A stretch of 64,000 nucleotides of DNA. It comes from Lachnospiraceae bacterium. Lineage in GTDB: Bacteria > Bacillota > Clostridia > Lachnospirales > Lachnospiraceae. The notes beneath the pieces are model-generated. The model saw only the letters and a list, made by a program, of their open reading frames with translations. It was not told the DNA's origin and did not search any database. Positions 17,858 through 27,171 of this stretch are shown one piece after another (within the stretch, counting starts at the first letter, position 1; each line of letters starts with the position of its first letter). The DNA lies in NCBI GenBank assembly GCA_021770755.1, contig JAETQI010000012.1, forward strand, positions 29,553 through 93,552, read 5' to 3'. The position numbers were made by a program, and so were the translations under genes.

Positions 17858-19120
17858 ATGAGCATATATTATACGAAATATTTAATTTTGGGAGCAGGGT
17901 GTTCGGGGCTTGCATTTGCAAATCATTTGGACAAGTCGGAATATATTATTATGGAAAAAGATGATACGGGGGGGGGCTATTGCAGGACGTTCAAAAAGGA
18001 TAATTATATTTGGGATTATGCAGGTCATTTTTTTCATTTTGCAACGCCCTATTGGAAAAATTTTTTTAAATCGAGAATAGATGCGGATGAACTTGTGACA
18101 ATAAAAAAGTATACAAAAGTATATTATAAAAATCAGCTAATAGATTATCCTTTTCAAAAGAATATTCATCAGTTATCGAAGGAGGAACTGATAGATTGTT
18201 TATATGATTTGTGTAATAGAGATTTGATATTAAATGAAAAAAACTTTGAAGAAATGTTATACAAAAGATTTGGGAAAAGTATATCAAATAAATTTTTGAT
18301 TCCATATAATGAAAAACTTTATGCCTGCAATTTAAAGAATCTGGATGCAGATGCAATGGGAAGATTTTTTCCCTATGCAGATTTAACGGAAATAATCAAT
18401 AATATGAAAAAATCAGATAATAATTCATATAATGATTTTTTTATGTATCCCAAAAATGGCGCGGAAGTTTTTGTACAGGCATTAATGAAAGACTTGCCGC
18501 GCAAACAATTACTTTATAATCAGGAATGTAGAAAAATAGACTTAAAAGGTCGAGTAGCATATTCTGAAAATTTGGAAGTTCATTATGAAAAATTAGTTAA
18601 TACCATACCATTAAAATATTTTATTAATTTATTTGATAATAATTATGATAGGAAGGATTTGTCATGTAATAAGGTTTTGGTATTAAATATGGGATTTGAT
18701 AAGAAATCACATTTTAAAGATATTCATTGGATATATTATCCAGATAAGAATATAAATTTTTATAGAATAGGTTTTTATGATAATATTTTAAATCAACCCT
18801 ATTTAAGTTTATATGTTGAAATTGGATATAGGGAAGATGAATCAATTAATGTGGATAATCAAATTTATTTAACGCTACAAAATTTAAAAAGGGTAGGAGT
18901 AATAGATGAGGACTTTCATTTAATGGCGTATAACACTTGTATTATGAAGCCGGCGTATGTACATATCTCAGAACAATCAAGAAATTTGGTAGATGAGATA
19001 AAAAATTTTTTGGCGGAGCAAAATGTTTATACAATAGGAAGATATGGAGGATGGAAATATTGTTCGATTGAAGATTGTTTGATTGAGGCAAAAGATCTAT
19101 ATGATAGGATGTGTAATTAA
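17858..19120 (+). CDS. FAD-dependent oxidoreductase/UDP-galactopyranose mutase-like
   Basis: 420 residues. Dinucleotide-binding motif LILGAGCSGLAFANHL, acidic residue before DDTGGGYCRTF, and the GHFFHF motif typical of flavoproteins related to UDP-galactopyranose mutase and protoporphyrinogen oxidase-like sugar enzymes found in glycan loci. It would act on a nucleotide sugar in the cytoplasm. A run of nine G encodes the Gly-Gly-Gly at residues 38-40; change of one base would stop translation early, so the gene is probably phase variable and is ON here. Confidence 0.75.
   Translation: MSIYYTKYLILGAGCSGLAFANHLDKSEYIIMEKDDTGGGYCRTFKKDNYIWDYAGHFFHFATPYWKNFFKSRIDADELVTIKKYTKVYYKNQLIDYPFQKNIHQLSKEELIDCLYDLCNRDLILNEKNFEEMLYKRFGKSISNKFLIPYNEKLYACNLKNLDADAMGRFFPYADLTEIINNMKKSDNNSYNDFFMYPKNGAEVFVQALMKDLPRKQLLYNQECRKIDLKGRVAYSENLEVHYEKLVNTIPLKYFINLFDNNYDRKDLSCNKVLVLNMGFDKKSHFKDIHWIYYPDKNINFYRIGFYDNILNQPYLSLYVEIGYREDESINVDNQIYLTLQNLKRVGVIDEDFHLMAYNTCIMKPAYVHISEQSRNLVDEIKNFLAEQNVYTIGRYGGWKYCSIEDCLIEAKDLYDRMCN
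17968..17976 (+). repeat. G9 tract inside flavoprotein gene
   Basis: Nine consecutive G in an otherwise AT-rich gene, in frame as (ac)G-GGG-GGG-GG(c). A slippage-prone tract near the 5' end of the gene, the usual placement for an ON/OFF contingency switch. Confidence 0.8.
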
Positions 19121-19121
19121 G

Positions 19122-20210
19122 ATGCAGATTGTTAATTGGAAGGATGGTATGGATAAATTAGAAAAGTCCGACAGAATTGAAAGTATTGATTTATTAAGGG
19201 TGATTTCAATAATGTGCGTTATTGTAATACATTGCGTCGAATATTTGGATTGGACAACTTTATCACAGCACAAACGTTTTATTCAAACTTTTGTGGCTAT
19301 GTTGATTTTTGTCGGAAGGCTTGGTGTTCCTTTTTTTATGATGATATCGGGGTATTTGATTTTGGATAAAAAATTTGATTCAAATCAATGTAAAATTTTT
19401 TTAATGAAGAATTGGCTTCATCTTTTGACTGTTACGCAGTTCTGGTATGTAATATATAATATTTATTTGTATTATTTTTGTGAACAACAGATATCAATAA
19501 AATATTTGATACAACAAATTTTCTTTGTAAGGAATGTAAATATGAGCCATGTTTGGTATATGCCTATGATATTGGGGGCGTATTTAATATTTCCATGGTT
19601 GGCAAACGCGCTAGGTTCAATAAGGAAATCCATCATTTTAGTGCCGTTAACAATTTCTGTTATATATACTTATGTGTTTCCATTTATTAATGGAATTACA
19701 AAAGTATTACATGAAGAGCCTATGCAGATACAAATTCAAATTTATTCCGGGGGGGGGTATATATGGGCTTATTTTGTAATAGGTTATCTGGTTAAAAATT
19801 GTCTTTTATCGAATATTAAAAAAGAAAAACTTATAATATTTTCTCTGATTATGTTCAGTTTGGCGGTAGTGATTCAAATGTTGGCATTAAACTTAAACTA
19901 CAAATATAACTTGTGGTATGATTGCCCGATGGTGTTGGTGTGTTCAGTATGCTTGTTTGAAATTATCCAAAGAATTGGGCATGTAAAATGGTATAAAGTA
20001 ATACGCTTTTTATCAGATTATTCGTTTGCAGTTTATTTAATACATAATATGTTTGTGATATGTTTGACACGTTTATTAATGCATAGCAGTATATTAACGG
20101 AATTTAAGTTTGTTTTAATCTTTGTGCTAACAGTAATTTTAAGTTATGGAATAGCATGGGGAATAAATCATATTCCAAAAGTGGGATGCTATATTTTATA
20201 TATGAGATGA
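19122..20210 (+). CDS. Acyltransferase family 3 membrane protein
   Basis: About 362 residues, around ten membrane helices. SIDLLRVISIMCVIVIHC carries the catalytic-type Arg and His of the acyltransferase-3 (OafA/NolL) family, and SDYSFAVYLIHNMF is the typical late helix. These enzymes O-acetylate sugars from the membrane. ATG 19122 is one base after the preceding stop; ATG 19149 after GGAAGGA is an alternative. A G9 tract lies mid-gene (SGGGYIWAY), in frame here. Confidence 0.88.
   Translation: MQIVNWKDGMDKLEKSDRIESIDLLRVISIMCVIVIHCVEYLDWTTLSQHKRFIQTFVAMLIFVGRLGVPFFMMISGYLILDKKFDSNQCKIFLMKNWLHLLTVTQFWYVIYNIYLYYFCEQQISIKYLIQQIFFVRNVNMSHVWYMPMILGAYLIFPWLANALGSIRKSIILVPLTISVIYTYVFPFINGITKVLHEEPMQIQIQIYSGGGYIWAYFVIGYLVKNCLLSNIKKEKLIIFSLIMFSLAVVIQMLALNLNYKYNLWYDCPMVLVCSVCLFEIIQRIGHVKWYKVIRFLSDYSFAVYLIHNMFVICLTRLLMHSSILTEFKFVLIFVLTVILSYGIAWGINHIPKVGCYILYMR
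19749..19757 (+). repeat. G9 tract inside acyltransferase gene
   Basis: Nine G encode the Gly-Gly-Gly of YSGGGYIW. Loss or gain of one base would truncate the protein after about 210 residues and abolish the last membrane helices. Confidence 0.8.
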
Positions 20211-20323
20211 AAATGGTAATTATTAATGCATTTTGTGAATAAGAACGTTTTGAGTGTAGTAAAAACTGGTGATAAGCTATACAGATGCTATTTTAGTGTT
20301 TTACAAATTAGGAGTGATTAGGT

Positions 20324-21331
20324 ATGGAAGATATTAAGGTATCAATATATTGTTTAGCTTACAACTGTGCTGATTTCTTTGAAAAATCAATTCAGGGTAT
20401 GTTGAATCAGAGAGTAAATTTTCGATACAAAATAATTGTACATGATGATGCGTCGACAGATGGTACAGATGATTTGATCAGAAAATATGCAGAACAATAT
20501 CCTGATAAAATTTGTTCCGTTTTGCAGACAGAAAATCAGTATTCAAAAGGGGTGGATATTTGTAAAGTATATATTGAGCCTAAACTTGAAGGAAAGTATG
20601 TGGCGATATGTGAAGGAGATGATTACTGGATTGATGAGAATAAGCTGCAAGTGCAGTATGATTATATGGAAACACATCCCGAATGTTCTTTGTGTACACA
20701 TAACACAGAAATACGTGATTTAAATACTGGAAAGAAGAGAAACTTTAATAATTGGAAGGATATTCATATATTAACAGAAGAGGAAATATTTTTAAAATGG
20801 AGTGTTCATACATCTTCTTACTTTGTAAGAAGAGAAAATGAAAAGTGGACAGGCAATTACTATATGTTTGGAGATTACGTAATGTTAACGTGGGCCTTTT
20901 ATAATGGAGTAGTGGTTTGTTTGCCGCAAATGATGTCAGTATATAATTTTAATAATCCAAACGGATTAACAAAAATGAATTATGATGCTGGTTTAATGAA
21001 AAAACAGAAAATTGAGAGAGATCGAATTTCCTATCTGAATGAATTTAACGAGAAAACACAATATAGATATAATAACATAATTGCAAAAAGATGTGAAATT
21101 ATGGATTACGGATGTTTGGAAAGAGAATGTGATTATATCATTTTACATTCCGACTCAAAAGAAGATGTTATTAAAGCAGCAAAGAAATTAACATCGCATG
21201 AGTATTATTCCGAATCTCTTCATACAAAAAAAGGTATTAGAAGATTGATAAAGAAGTACAGATATGAAGGCTATAGATTTTATCCATTATGGAAAATTGT
21301 CATGAAAGTATATTTGACAAATAGGCTGTGA
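20324..21331 (+). CDS. GT2 glycosyltransferase
   Basis: 335 residues. VSIYCLAYNCADFFEKSI, IIVHDDASTDGTDD and the metal motif CEGDDYWID place it in family 2 (capsular CpsJ-like subgroup). Preceded by 113 bases without a gene. Its end overlaps the GTG that opens the flippase frame, so the two are coupled. Confidence 0.92.
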   Translation: MEDIKVSIYCLAYNCADFFEKSIQGMLNQRVNFRYKIIVHDDASTDGTDDLIRKYAEQYPDKICSVLQTENQYSKGVDICKVYIEPKLEGKYVAICEGDDYWIDENKLQVQYDYMETHPECSLCTHNTEIRDLNTGKKRNFNNWKDIHILTEEEIFLKWSVHTSSYFVRRENEKWTGNYYMFGDYVMLTWAFYNGVVVCLPQMMSVYNFNNPNGLTKMNYDAGLMKKQKIERDRISYLNEFNEKTQYRYNNIIAKRCEIMDYGCLERECDYIILHSDSKEDVIKAAKKLTSHEYYSESLHTKKGIRRLIKKYRYEGYRFYPLWKIVMKVYLTNRL

Positions 21332-21333
21332 AT

Positions 21334-22779
21334 ATGGAAAACAAAAAAATTCTTTCTAATTTTATTTGGCGTTTTGCAGAGCGATGTAGTGCGCAAATGG
21401 TCACGTTTGTTGTGTCGATTGTCTTAGCACGTCTTTTGGAACCTGATACATATGGGACAATTGCATTAATGACAGTATTCATCAGTATTGCACAGATATT
21501 TGTTGACTCAGGTTTAGGAAATTCATTGATACAGAAAAAGGATGCCGATAACATAGATTTCTCAACAGTTTTTTATGTTAATATATTCTTTTGTTGTGGA
21601 TTGTATTTGATACTTTATGCGACAGCGCCTGTCATTGCAGCTTTTTATCATAATATGGAAATGGTTCCAATGATACGGGTGCTTGGTCTGACGCTTGTTA
21701 TATCAGGATTAAAAAACGTTCAACAGGCGTATGTTGCCAGAAACATGTTGTTCAAATGCTTTTTCTTTTCAACGTTGGGAGGGACAGTCTGCGCGGCCAT
21801 AGTTGGAGTCATAATGGCATATATGGGGTGTGGGGTGTGGGCGCTGATCGTTCAAAATGTGATAAATGTGACGATTGATACAGTTATTTTATGGATAACA
21901 GTGCGGTGGAGACCACAGGCAGTGTTTTCAATGAAACGTCTGAGAAGACTATATTCATTTGGATGGAAGCTTTTGGTTTCTGCAATCCTTGACACAGGAT
22001 ATAACAATTTATGGTCCTTGATTATAGGACGAGTGTATACCCCCGCAGATTTGGGACTTTATAATCAGGGAGATAAGTTCCCAAAATTGATTGTAAGCAA
22101 TGTGAATACCAGTATCGATAGTGTTCTGCTGCCGGCTATGAGCAATGTGCAGGATGAGCGCGAACATGTAAAGAATATGACGAGAAGGTCAATTATGACA
22201 AGTGTATATATTATGGCGCCGCTTATGATCGGAATGATGTCCATGGCAGAGCCGCTTGTCAGATTTGCGTTAACAGATAAGTGGCTGCCATGTGTTCCAT
22301 ACCTGAGAATCTTTTGTATAACATATATGTTTTGGCCTATTCATACAGCGAATCTAAATGCGATTAATGCAATGGGGAGAAGTGACCTGTTTCTGAAATT
22401 GGAGATCATTAAAAAAGTTGTTGGATTAATGTCTTTGTTAATTACTGTAAATCGTGGAGTTATGGCGATGGCATATAGTCAATTGATGATTGGTCTGATA
22501 TGCCAGGTTATCAATGCATGGCCTAATAGGAAATTATTAAATTATAGATATATTGACCAGTTAAAAGATATCTTGCCTAGTATTGCTCTGGCGACGATGA
22601 TGGGGAGTGTAATATATCCAGTATGCTATTTGCATTTGGCAGATAGTTTGATACTTGTCATTCAGTTAATATTGGGGATCATAGTATATATTGGGTTTTC
22701 AATGATATTCAAAAACAATTCGTTCTTTTATATTTGGGGAATCGTCTCTCGAATGATTGATAAGAAGAAAAGCAGATAA
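21334..22779 (+). CDS. Lipopolysaccharide/polysaccharide flippase (Wzx/MOP family)
   Basis: About 481 residues, twelve or more helices. ARLLEPDTYGTIALMTVF near the N-terminus and GRVYTPADLGLYNQGDKFP are the recurrent signatures of the WzxC-like MOP exporters that flip undecaprenyl-linked oligosaccharides. ATG 21334 overlaps the preceding stop region; GTG 21328 is in frame. Its presence implies that the AT-rich block makes an exported lipid-linked glycan. Confidence 0.92.
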   Translation: MENKKILSNFIWRFAERCSAQMVTFVVSIVLARLLEPDTYGTIALMTVFISIAQIFVDSGLGNSLIQKKDADNIDFSTVFYVNIFFCCGLYLILYATAPVIAAFYHNMEMVPMIRVLGLTLVISGLKNVQQAYVARNMLFKCFFFSTLGGTVCAAIVGVIMAYMGCGVWALIVQNVINVTIDTVILWITVRWRPQAVFSMKRLRRLYSFGWKLLVSAILDTGYNNLWSLIIGRVYTPADLGLYNQGDKFPKLIVSNVNTSIDSVLLPAMSNVQDEREHVKNMTRRSIMTSVYIMAPLMIGMMSMAEPLVRFALTDKWLPCVPYLRIFCITYMFWPIHTANLNAINAMGRSDLFLKLEIIKKVVGLMSLLITVNRGVMAMAYSQLMIGLICQVINAWPNRKLLNYRYIDQLKDILPSIALATMMGSVIYPVCYLHLADSLILVIQLILGIIVYIGFSMIFKNNSFFYIWGIVSRMIDKKKSR

Positions 22780-22810
22780 ACACAAAATATTCGGGAAGGA
22801 TTTGTTCAGT

Positions 22811-24376
22811 ATGCAGAAAAAGTTTAAAAGAAGTAAACAAGTATCAGTAATCATAATGGTAACTTTAGTGGCATTTTGTTTTTGTAATGCAAAGTCAGGA
22901 TATTTTCTTGATGAAATTTATTCATTCGGACTGTCTAATAGTGAATATAAACCGTTTTTAGTAGATGTGATGGATGGAGATATTACAGAGAAAATAATCA
23001 CTTATAAGGAATTATTTAATTATGTGGCAGCAGGCGATAATAAATTCAATTATGATTCGGTGTACTATAATCAGACGCAGGACGTTCATCCGCCACTATA
23101 CTATGATATTTTGCATACTATCTGTTCTTTGTTTCCCGGTTCTTTTTCCAAATGGCTGGGATTAATTCCAAATATGATATTTTATGTACTGACACTGGTT
23201 TTGCTTTTAGTATTGGCAAACAAGTTGTTTGATAGTGAGATAAATATTTCGTTGAGTGTAATAATATTATATGGATTAAGTTCAGCAGGTTTGGAAACGT
23301 TGTTATTTGTTCGGATGTATATGCTTATGACATTGCTGACAGTACTGCTGGCAATGATTGTCTTGAAGCTTTTGCGACAAGAAGGGTATTATTTGTATCC
23401 GATTATCTCCATAGTTTTATTTATGGGATTAATGACACAATATTATTTTGTATTCTATGCGTTTTTCTTATGTTCGTTTTATATACGATATCAATGGAAG
23501 AGAGAGCAATATAAAAAGGCATTCATTTTCCTGTTGTTTTCTTTATTTGGCATTGTAAGTATGTATTTAATGTTTCCTAACTGTATTTTACAGATGACAA
23601 AAGGAACAGGAGATGGGATAACTGCATGGCAGCACTTGTTGGCATTCAATGATTATCCATCAAGGTTTTGGCAATTATTGAAGCAGATGGGACATGCACT
23701 CTTTTTGACAGGGGTATTCGGGGGGGGGGTATGCATTGCCTCGATATCAAATCACAAAAGAATGCTGGGATTGGAAAATAAAAGAATAGAAGTGCAAATA
23801 ATAATAATGCCAGCATTGTTAGCTAATTTGGTGATTGTGTGCATTTCAATGCCAACGATACGCTATATTTATAATCTCTTGCCTTTTTACGTATTATTAG
23901 TTGGGTATATGATGTTTGGCTTAAAAAGGGCGATCATTATACATAATAAATGGATAGGTAAATGTATAATACCAATATTGTTTTGTGTCAGTATGTTGAC
24001 TGTTCTTCGGTTCAAACCTAATTTTTTATATATGCATCACAGGCAAAACAATCAAGTAATAGCACCATATAAAAAATGTGTATACATATCAGACAATGTA
24101 AATCCATGTATTACATCGGATTTATGTCAGTTGTTAAATTTTGAGGAAGTGTTTGTGAGCAATATTTCCAATATATCGAATGGATATATCAATATATGTG
24201 ATTACATGGATTTTGTTACAGAAGGAATTATTTATATTTCAACATACAAAAATCCGTATAGTACTGATCAGATTATGGATGTGCTAATGGAGAATTTGCA
24301 AGGTTATGAGATGGAAAAATTGTATGAAGGTGAATTTTCCACTACATATGTGATAGAAAGGAGTAAGCAGCAGTAG
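22811..24376 (+). CDS. Polytopic membrane protein, GT39-like
   Basis: About 521 residues: an early helix, then FLDEIYSFGLSN (acidic pair in the first outer loop) and HPPLYYDILHT, the signature of PMT/ArnT-type enzymes that use lipid-phosphate sugars. ATG 22811 follows GGAAGGA at normal distance; the open frame extends upstream into the flippase gene. A G10 tract at about residue 304-307 (FGGGV) is in frame, so the gene is ON. Confidence 0.75.
   Translation: MQKKFKRSKQVSVIIMVTLVAFCFCNAKSGYFLDEIYSFGLSNSEYKPFLVDVMDGDITEKIITYKELFNYVAAGDNKFNYDSVYYNQTQDVHPPLYYDILHTICSLFPGSFSKWLGLIPNMIFYVLTLVLLLVLANKLFDSEINISLSVIILYGLSSAGLETLLFVRMYMLMTLLTVLLAMIVLKLLRQEGYYLYPIISIVLFMGLMTQYYFVFYAFFLCSFYIRYQWKREQYKKAFIFLLFSLFGIVSMYLMFPNCILQMTKGTGDGITAWQHLLAFNDYPSRFWQLLKQMGHALFLTGVFGGGVCIASISNHKRMLGLENKRIEVQIIIMPALLANLVIVCISMPTIRYIYNLLPFYVLLVGYMMFGLKRAIIIHNKWIGKCIIPILFCVSMLTVLRFKPNFLYMHHRQNNQVIAPYKKCVYISDNVNPCITSDLCQLLNFEEVFVSNISNISNGYINICDYMDFVTEGIIYISTYKNPYSTDQIMDVLMENLQGYEMEKLYEGEFSTTYVIERSKQQ
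23720..23729 (+). repeat. G10 tract inside GT39-like gene
   Basis: Ten G, the longest tract in the window, at tt(c)G-GGG... encoding FGGGV in mid-protein. Slippage by one base would truncate the protein at about 60% of its length. Confidence 0.82.
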
Positions 24377-24401
24377 AATAGAGAGGCTGCATGAGCGAAG
24401 T

Positions 24402-25613
24402 ATGAAAAAAATATTATTGTTAGGTGGTTCTTATTTTCAGGTTCCGTCTGTTATTACAGCAAAAAAGTTAGGGTATTATACAATAACTTGTGATTATCTT
24501 CCCGACAATCCTGGACATAAGTATGCAGACGAGTATCACAATGTCAGTACAACGGATAAAGAGGCGGTATTGCGCCTTGCGCAAGAGTTGAAGGTTGACG
24601 GAATAGTATGTTACGCATCAGATCCTGCAGCACCTACAGCCGCTTATGTTGCAGAACGTATGGGATTTCCGACAAGTCCTTATAAATCAGTAGAAATACT
24701 GTCAAATAAAGATAAGTTCAGGGAATTTTTAACAAATAATGGGTTTTGTGTTCCGAAAGCAAAGGGATATGCTTATGCTGAATTTGATCAGTTACTTCAG
24801 GAAGTGGAAATGTTTCGATTTCCTGTAATGGTTAAGCCGGTAGATTCATCTGGAAGTAAAGGGGTTAAAAAAGTAGATTTAATTGATGAACTTAAGCAGG
24901 CTGTTGATGAAGCAGTCGTGTATTCTAGATGCAAACGCTTTATTGTTGAGGAGTATGTAGAAAAGTATGGATACCAGATTGCAGGGGACGGTTTTTCCGT
25001 AAAGGGGGAACTTCGGTTTAGATGTTTTGCCAATGAACATTTTGATGCAAGCGGGATTAATCCATACGTTCCTGTAGGAGAAAGTTGGCCATATAATAAG
25101 CCGCAAAGAATACATCAGAAGTTACATAATGAAATCCAGCGTGCAATTTCACTACTTGATATGGAGACACAGGCTTATAATTTTGATGCACGGATTGATA
25201 GGGACGAAAACGTTTATTTGATGGAAATTGGCCCGCGCAACGGTGGAAACCTGATTGCACAGGTGACGCAATACGCGACAGGCGTGAATATGGTTGAATA
25301 TACGATCAGGGCTGCCATGGGAGAGGACTGCAGTGACTTACATATGGTTGAACCGGTAGGATATTGGGCAAATTACATGATACATAGTCAGACATCAGGA
25401 ATATTGCACAATATCTGGATGGACGAAGATTTTAGGGAGAATAATGTTGTGGAGTATCAGCCCTTTTTCAGAAAGGGAGACAGGGTAGAAGCCTTTACAG
25501 GTTCTAATGGGACGTTAGGGACACTTATTTTGCGATTTTCCAGTGAGTCTGAAATGCTTGAGAAAATGGACCATATGGAACAATGGATGAGGCCGATTGT
25601 CGAGAAGGAATAG
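24402..25613 (+). CDS. ATP-grasp domain ligase
   Basis: 403 residues of the carbamoyl-phosphate-synthase-like ATP-grasp group: N-domain KKILLLGGSYFQVPSVITAKKLGY, substrate-lid VMVKPVDSSGSKGVKKV, and metal site YLMEIGPRNGGNLI. These enzymes join a carboxylate to an amine via acyl phosphate. Next to a DegT-type gene and GNAT genes it could attach an amino acid or other acid to an amino sugar of the glycan; that role is inference. Composition is less AT-rich than the preceding genes. Confidence 0.85.
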   Translation: MKKILLLGGSYFQVPSVITAKKLGYYTITCDYLPDNPGHKYADEYHNVSTTDKEAVLRLAQELKVDGIVCYASDPAAPTAAYVAERMGFPTSPYKSVEILSNKDKFREFLTNNGFCVPKAKGYAYAEFDQLLQEVEMFRFPVMVKPVDSSGSKGVKKVDLIDELKQAVDEAVVYSRCKRFIVEEYVEKYGYQIAGDGFSVKGELRFRCFANEHFDASGINPYVPVGESWPYNKPQRIHQKLHNEIQRAISLLDMETQAYNFDARIDRDENVYLMEIGPRNGGNLIAQVTQYATGVNMVEYTIRAAMGEDCSDLHMVEPVGYWANYMIHSQTSGILHNIWMDEDFRENNVVEYQPFFRKGDRVEAFTGSNGTLGTLILRFSSESEMLEKMDHMEQWMRPIVEKE

Positions 25614-25628
25614 GGAGGAATGAAATAT

Positions 25629-26573
25629 ATGACGACGGATAGTATCGGAGGATACCTTGGATTGGACAGATATTATCTTCCTATGCTGCATGAGGATGCG
25701 CTTTCATTGAATTGCGGAAGGAATTGTCTTGCATATCTCATAAGAGCGAGGAAAATCAAGAAAATTGCACTGCCTCTTTTCTTGTGTGCCTCTGTTAGGG
25801 ATACATGTCTGAAGGAAGGGGTGGAGATACATTATTATAACATTGATGAAGGGTTTCATCCGATCGATTTGAAAGTTGACGAGTGGCTGTATCTTGTTAA
25901 TTATTATGGACAGTTTTCCGCATCTGATATAGAAAAATATTACAATACATATGGAAAAGTTATTGTAGATAATGCCCAGGCCTATTTTGCGACACCGGTG
26001 CAGGGGGTGGATACTTTATATACATGTCGCAAATTTTTTGGTGTGACAGATGGGGCATTTCTTTATACGGATATAAAATTGGATGAAGAGATAAAAAATG
26101 ATGAATCATACACTAGAATGCTATTTATTTATGGAAGATATGAAAGACCGGCATCTGAATTCTATGATATGTATGTTAAAAATAACGAGTTATTTGACAC
26201 AGAGCCAATAAAGCGGATGTCCAGACTTACAACGAATCTCCTTCATGGGATTGATTATGAGTTTGTAAAAAGGAAAAGAACTTGTAACTATAACTATTTA
26301 CATGAATATCTAAACAAAAGAAATAAATTGCAATTGAAACAGGCTGAAGGTGCGTTTGCGTATCCGCTGCTTGTAGATAATGGTGCAGAGATAAGGAAAC
26401 AGCTTATCTGCGAAAGAATATATATTCCGACATTGTGGCCTAATGTATTAAAAGATGCGGTGCCTGATAGTCTGGAATATCGGTATGCGGAGAATATACT
26501 GCCATTGCCCTGTGACCAACGATATGGGGTAAGAGAAATGAAAAGGATTTGTGATTTGTTGGAGGAAGTGTGA
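25629..26573 (+). CDS. DegT/DnrJ-like PLP-fold aminotransferase, divergent
   Basis: About 314 residues with a type-I PLP aminotransferase fold. Recognisable pieces are NCGRNCLAYLIRA near the N-terminus, VIVDNAQAYFATP (Asp that contacts PLP nitrogen) and TCRKFFGVTDGAFLYT where the Lys would hold PLP. It is shorter and more divergent than standard sugar aminotransferases such as the gene at 28254. ATG 25629 lies ten bases after GGGAGG; ATG 25620 is too close to it. Probably works with the ATP-grasp gene six bases upstream. Confidence 0.65.
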   Translation: MTTDSIGGYLGLDRYYLPMLHEDALSLNCGRNCLAYLIRARKIKKIALPLFLCASVRDTCLKEGVEIHYYNIDEGFHPIDLKVDEWLYLVNYYGQFSASDIEKYYNTYGKVIVDNAQAYFATPVQGVDTLYTCRKFFGVTDGAFLYTDIKLDEEIKNDESYTRMLFIYGRYERPASEFYDMYVKNNELFDTEPIKRMSRLTTNLLHGIDYEFVKRKRTCNYNYLHEYLNKRNKLQLKQAEGAFAYPLLVDNGAEIRKQLICERIYIPTLWPNVLKDAVPDSLEYRYAENILPLPCDQRYGVREMKRICDLLEEV

Positions 26574-26580
26574 TTGAAAG

Positions 26581-27171
26581 ATGATGAAATTAAGAGAATT
26601 GGAACGAAAAGATATCAGTGAAATTAATACATGGAGAAATCAGCACGAATTGATTGACATGCTTGGAGCACCATTTCGATTTATCAATTCAGATGTGGAT
26701 GTAAAATGGTATGAAGATTATATGGAGAGTCGTGGAAATACTGTCAGATGTGCAATCGTTGCAGAAAATGATAAAATCTTGGGATTGATCAGTCTGACGA
26801 ATATTGACTTTATCAATCGTTCTGCACAGTTGCATATTATGATAGGACTAGAAGAAAATCAGAATAAAGGGTTAGGAACGTTTGCATTGTCAGAGATGCT
26901 CGCACATGCTTTCTGCAACATGAATCTTGAAAGGGTAGAGCTGGCTGTTTTAGAGTCGAATAAACGGGCACAGCATTTGTATGAAAAAGCAGGATTTGTC
27001 TTGGAGGGAAGAAAAAGGAATGCAATATATAAAAATGGGGAATTTGTGGATATGATGATGTATTCAATTTTAAAGAACGAAAATAGATGCAAGAACAAAT
27101 ATTCGGGTGGGGGGGGATTAGGGATTTTGTCATTGATATGGTTTACTCTCAGAGAATTAAATACTACATAA
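26581..27171 (+). CDS. GNAT N-acetyltransferase (RimJ/RimL-PseH-like), ending after a G8 tract
   Basis: GNAT fold: INTWRNQHELIDMLGAPF, IGLEENQNKGLGTFALSEML (acetyl-CoA loop) and HLYEKAGFVLEGRKRNAIYKNGEF. Such enzymes N-acetylate amino sugars. After a complete domain of about 165 residues the frame runs into eight G and continues for only about twenty residues of unrelated sequence. Addition of one G would fuse it to the GNAT domain that follows. It stops in a TAATG overlap with an ATG of the next frame. Confidence 0.82.
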   Translation: MMKLRELERKDISEINTWRNQHELIDMLGAPFRFINSDVDVKWYEDYMESRGNTVRCAIVAENDKILGLISLTNIDFINRSAQLHIMIGLEENQNKGLGTFALSEMLAHAFCNMNLERVELAVLESNKRAQHLYEKAGFVLEGRKRNAIYKNGEFVDMMMYSILKNENRCKNKYSGGGGLGILSLIWFTLRELNTT

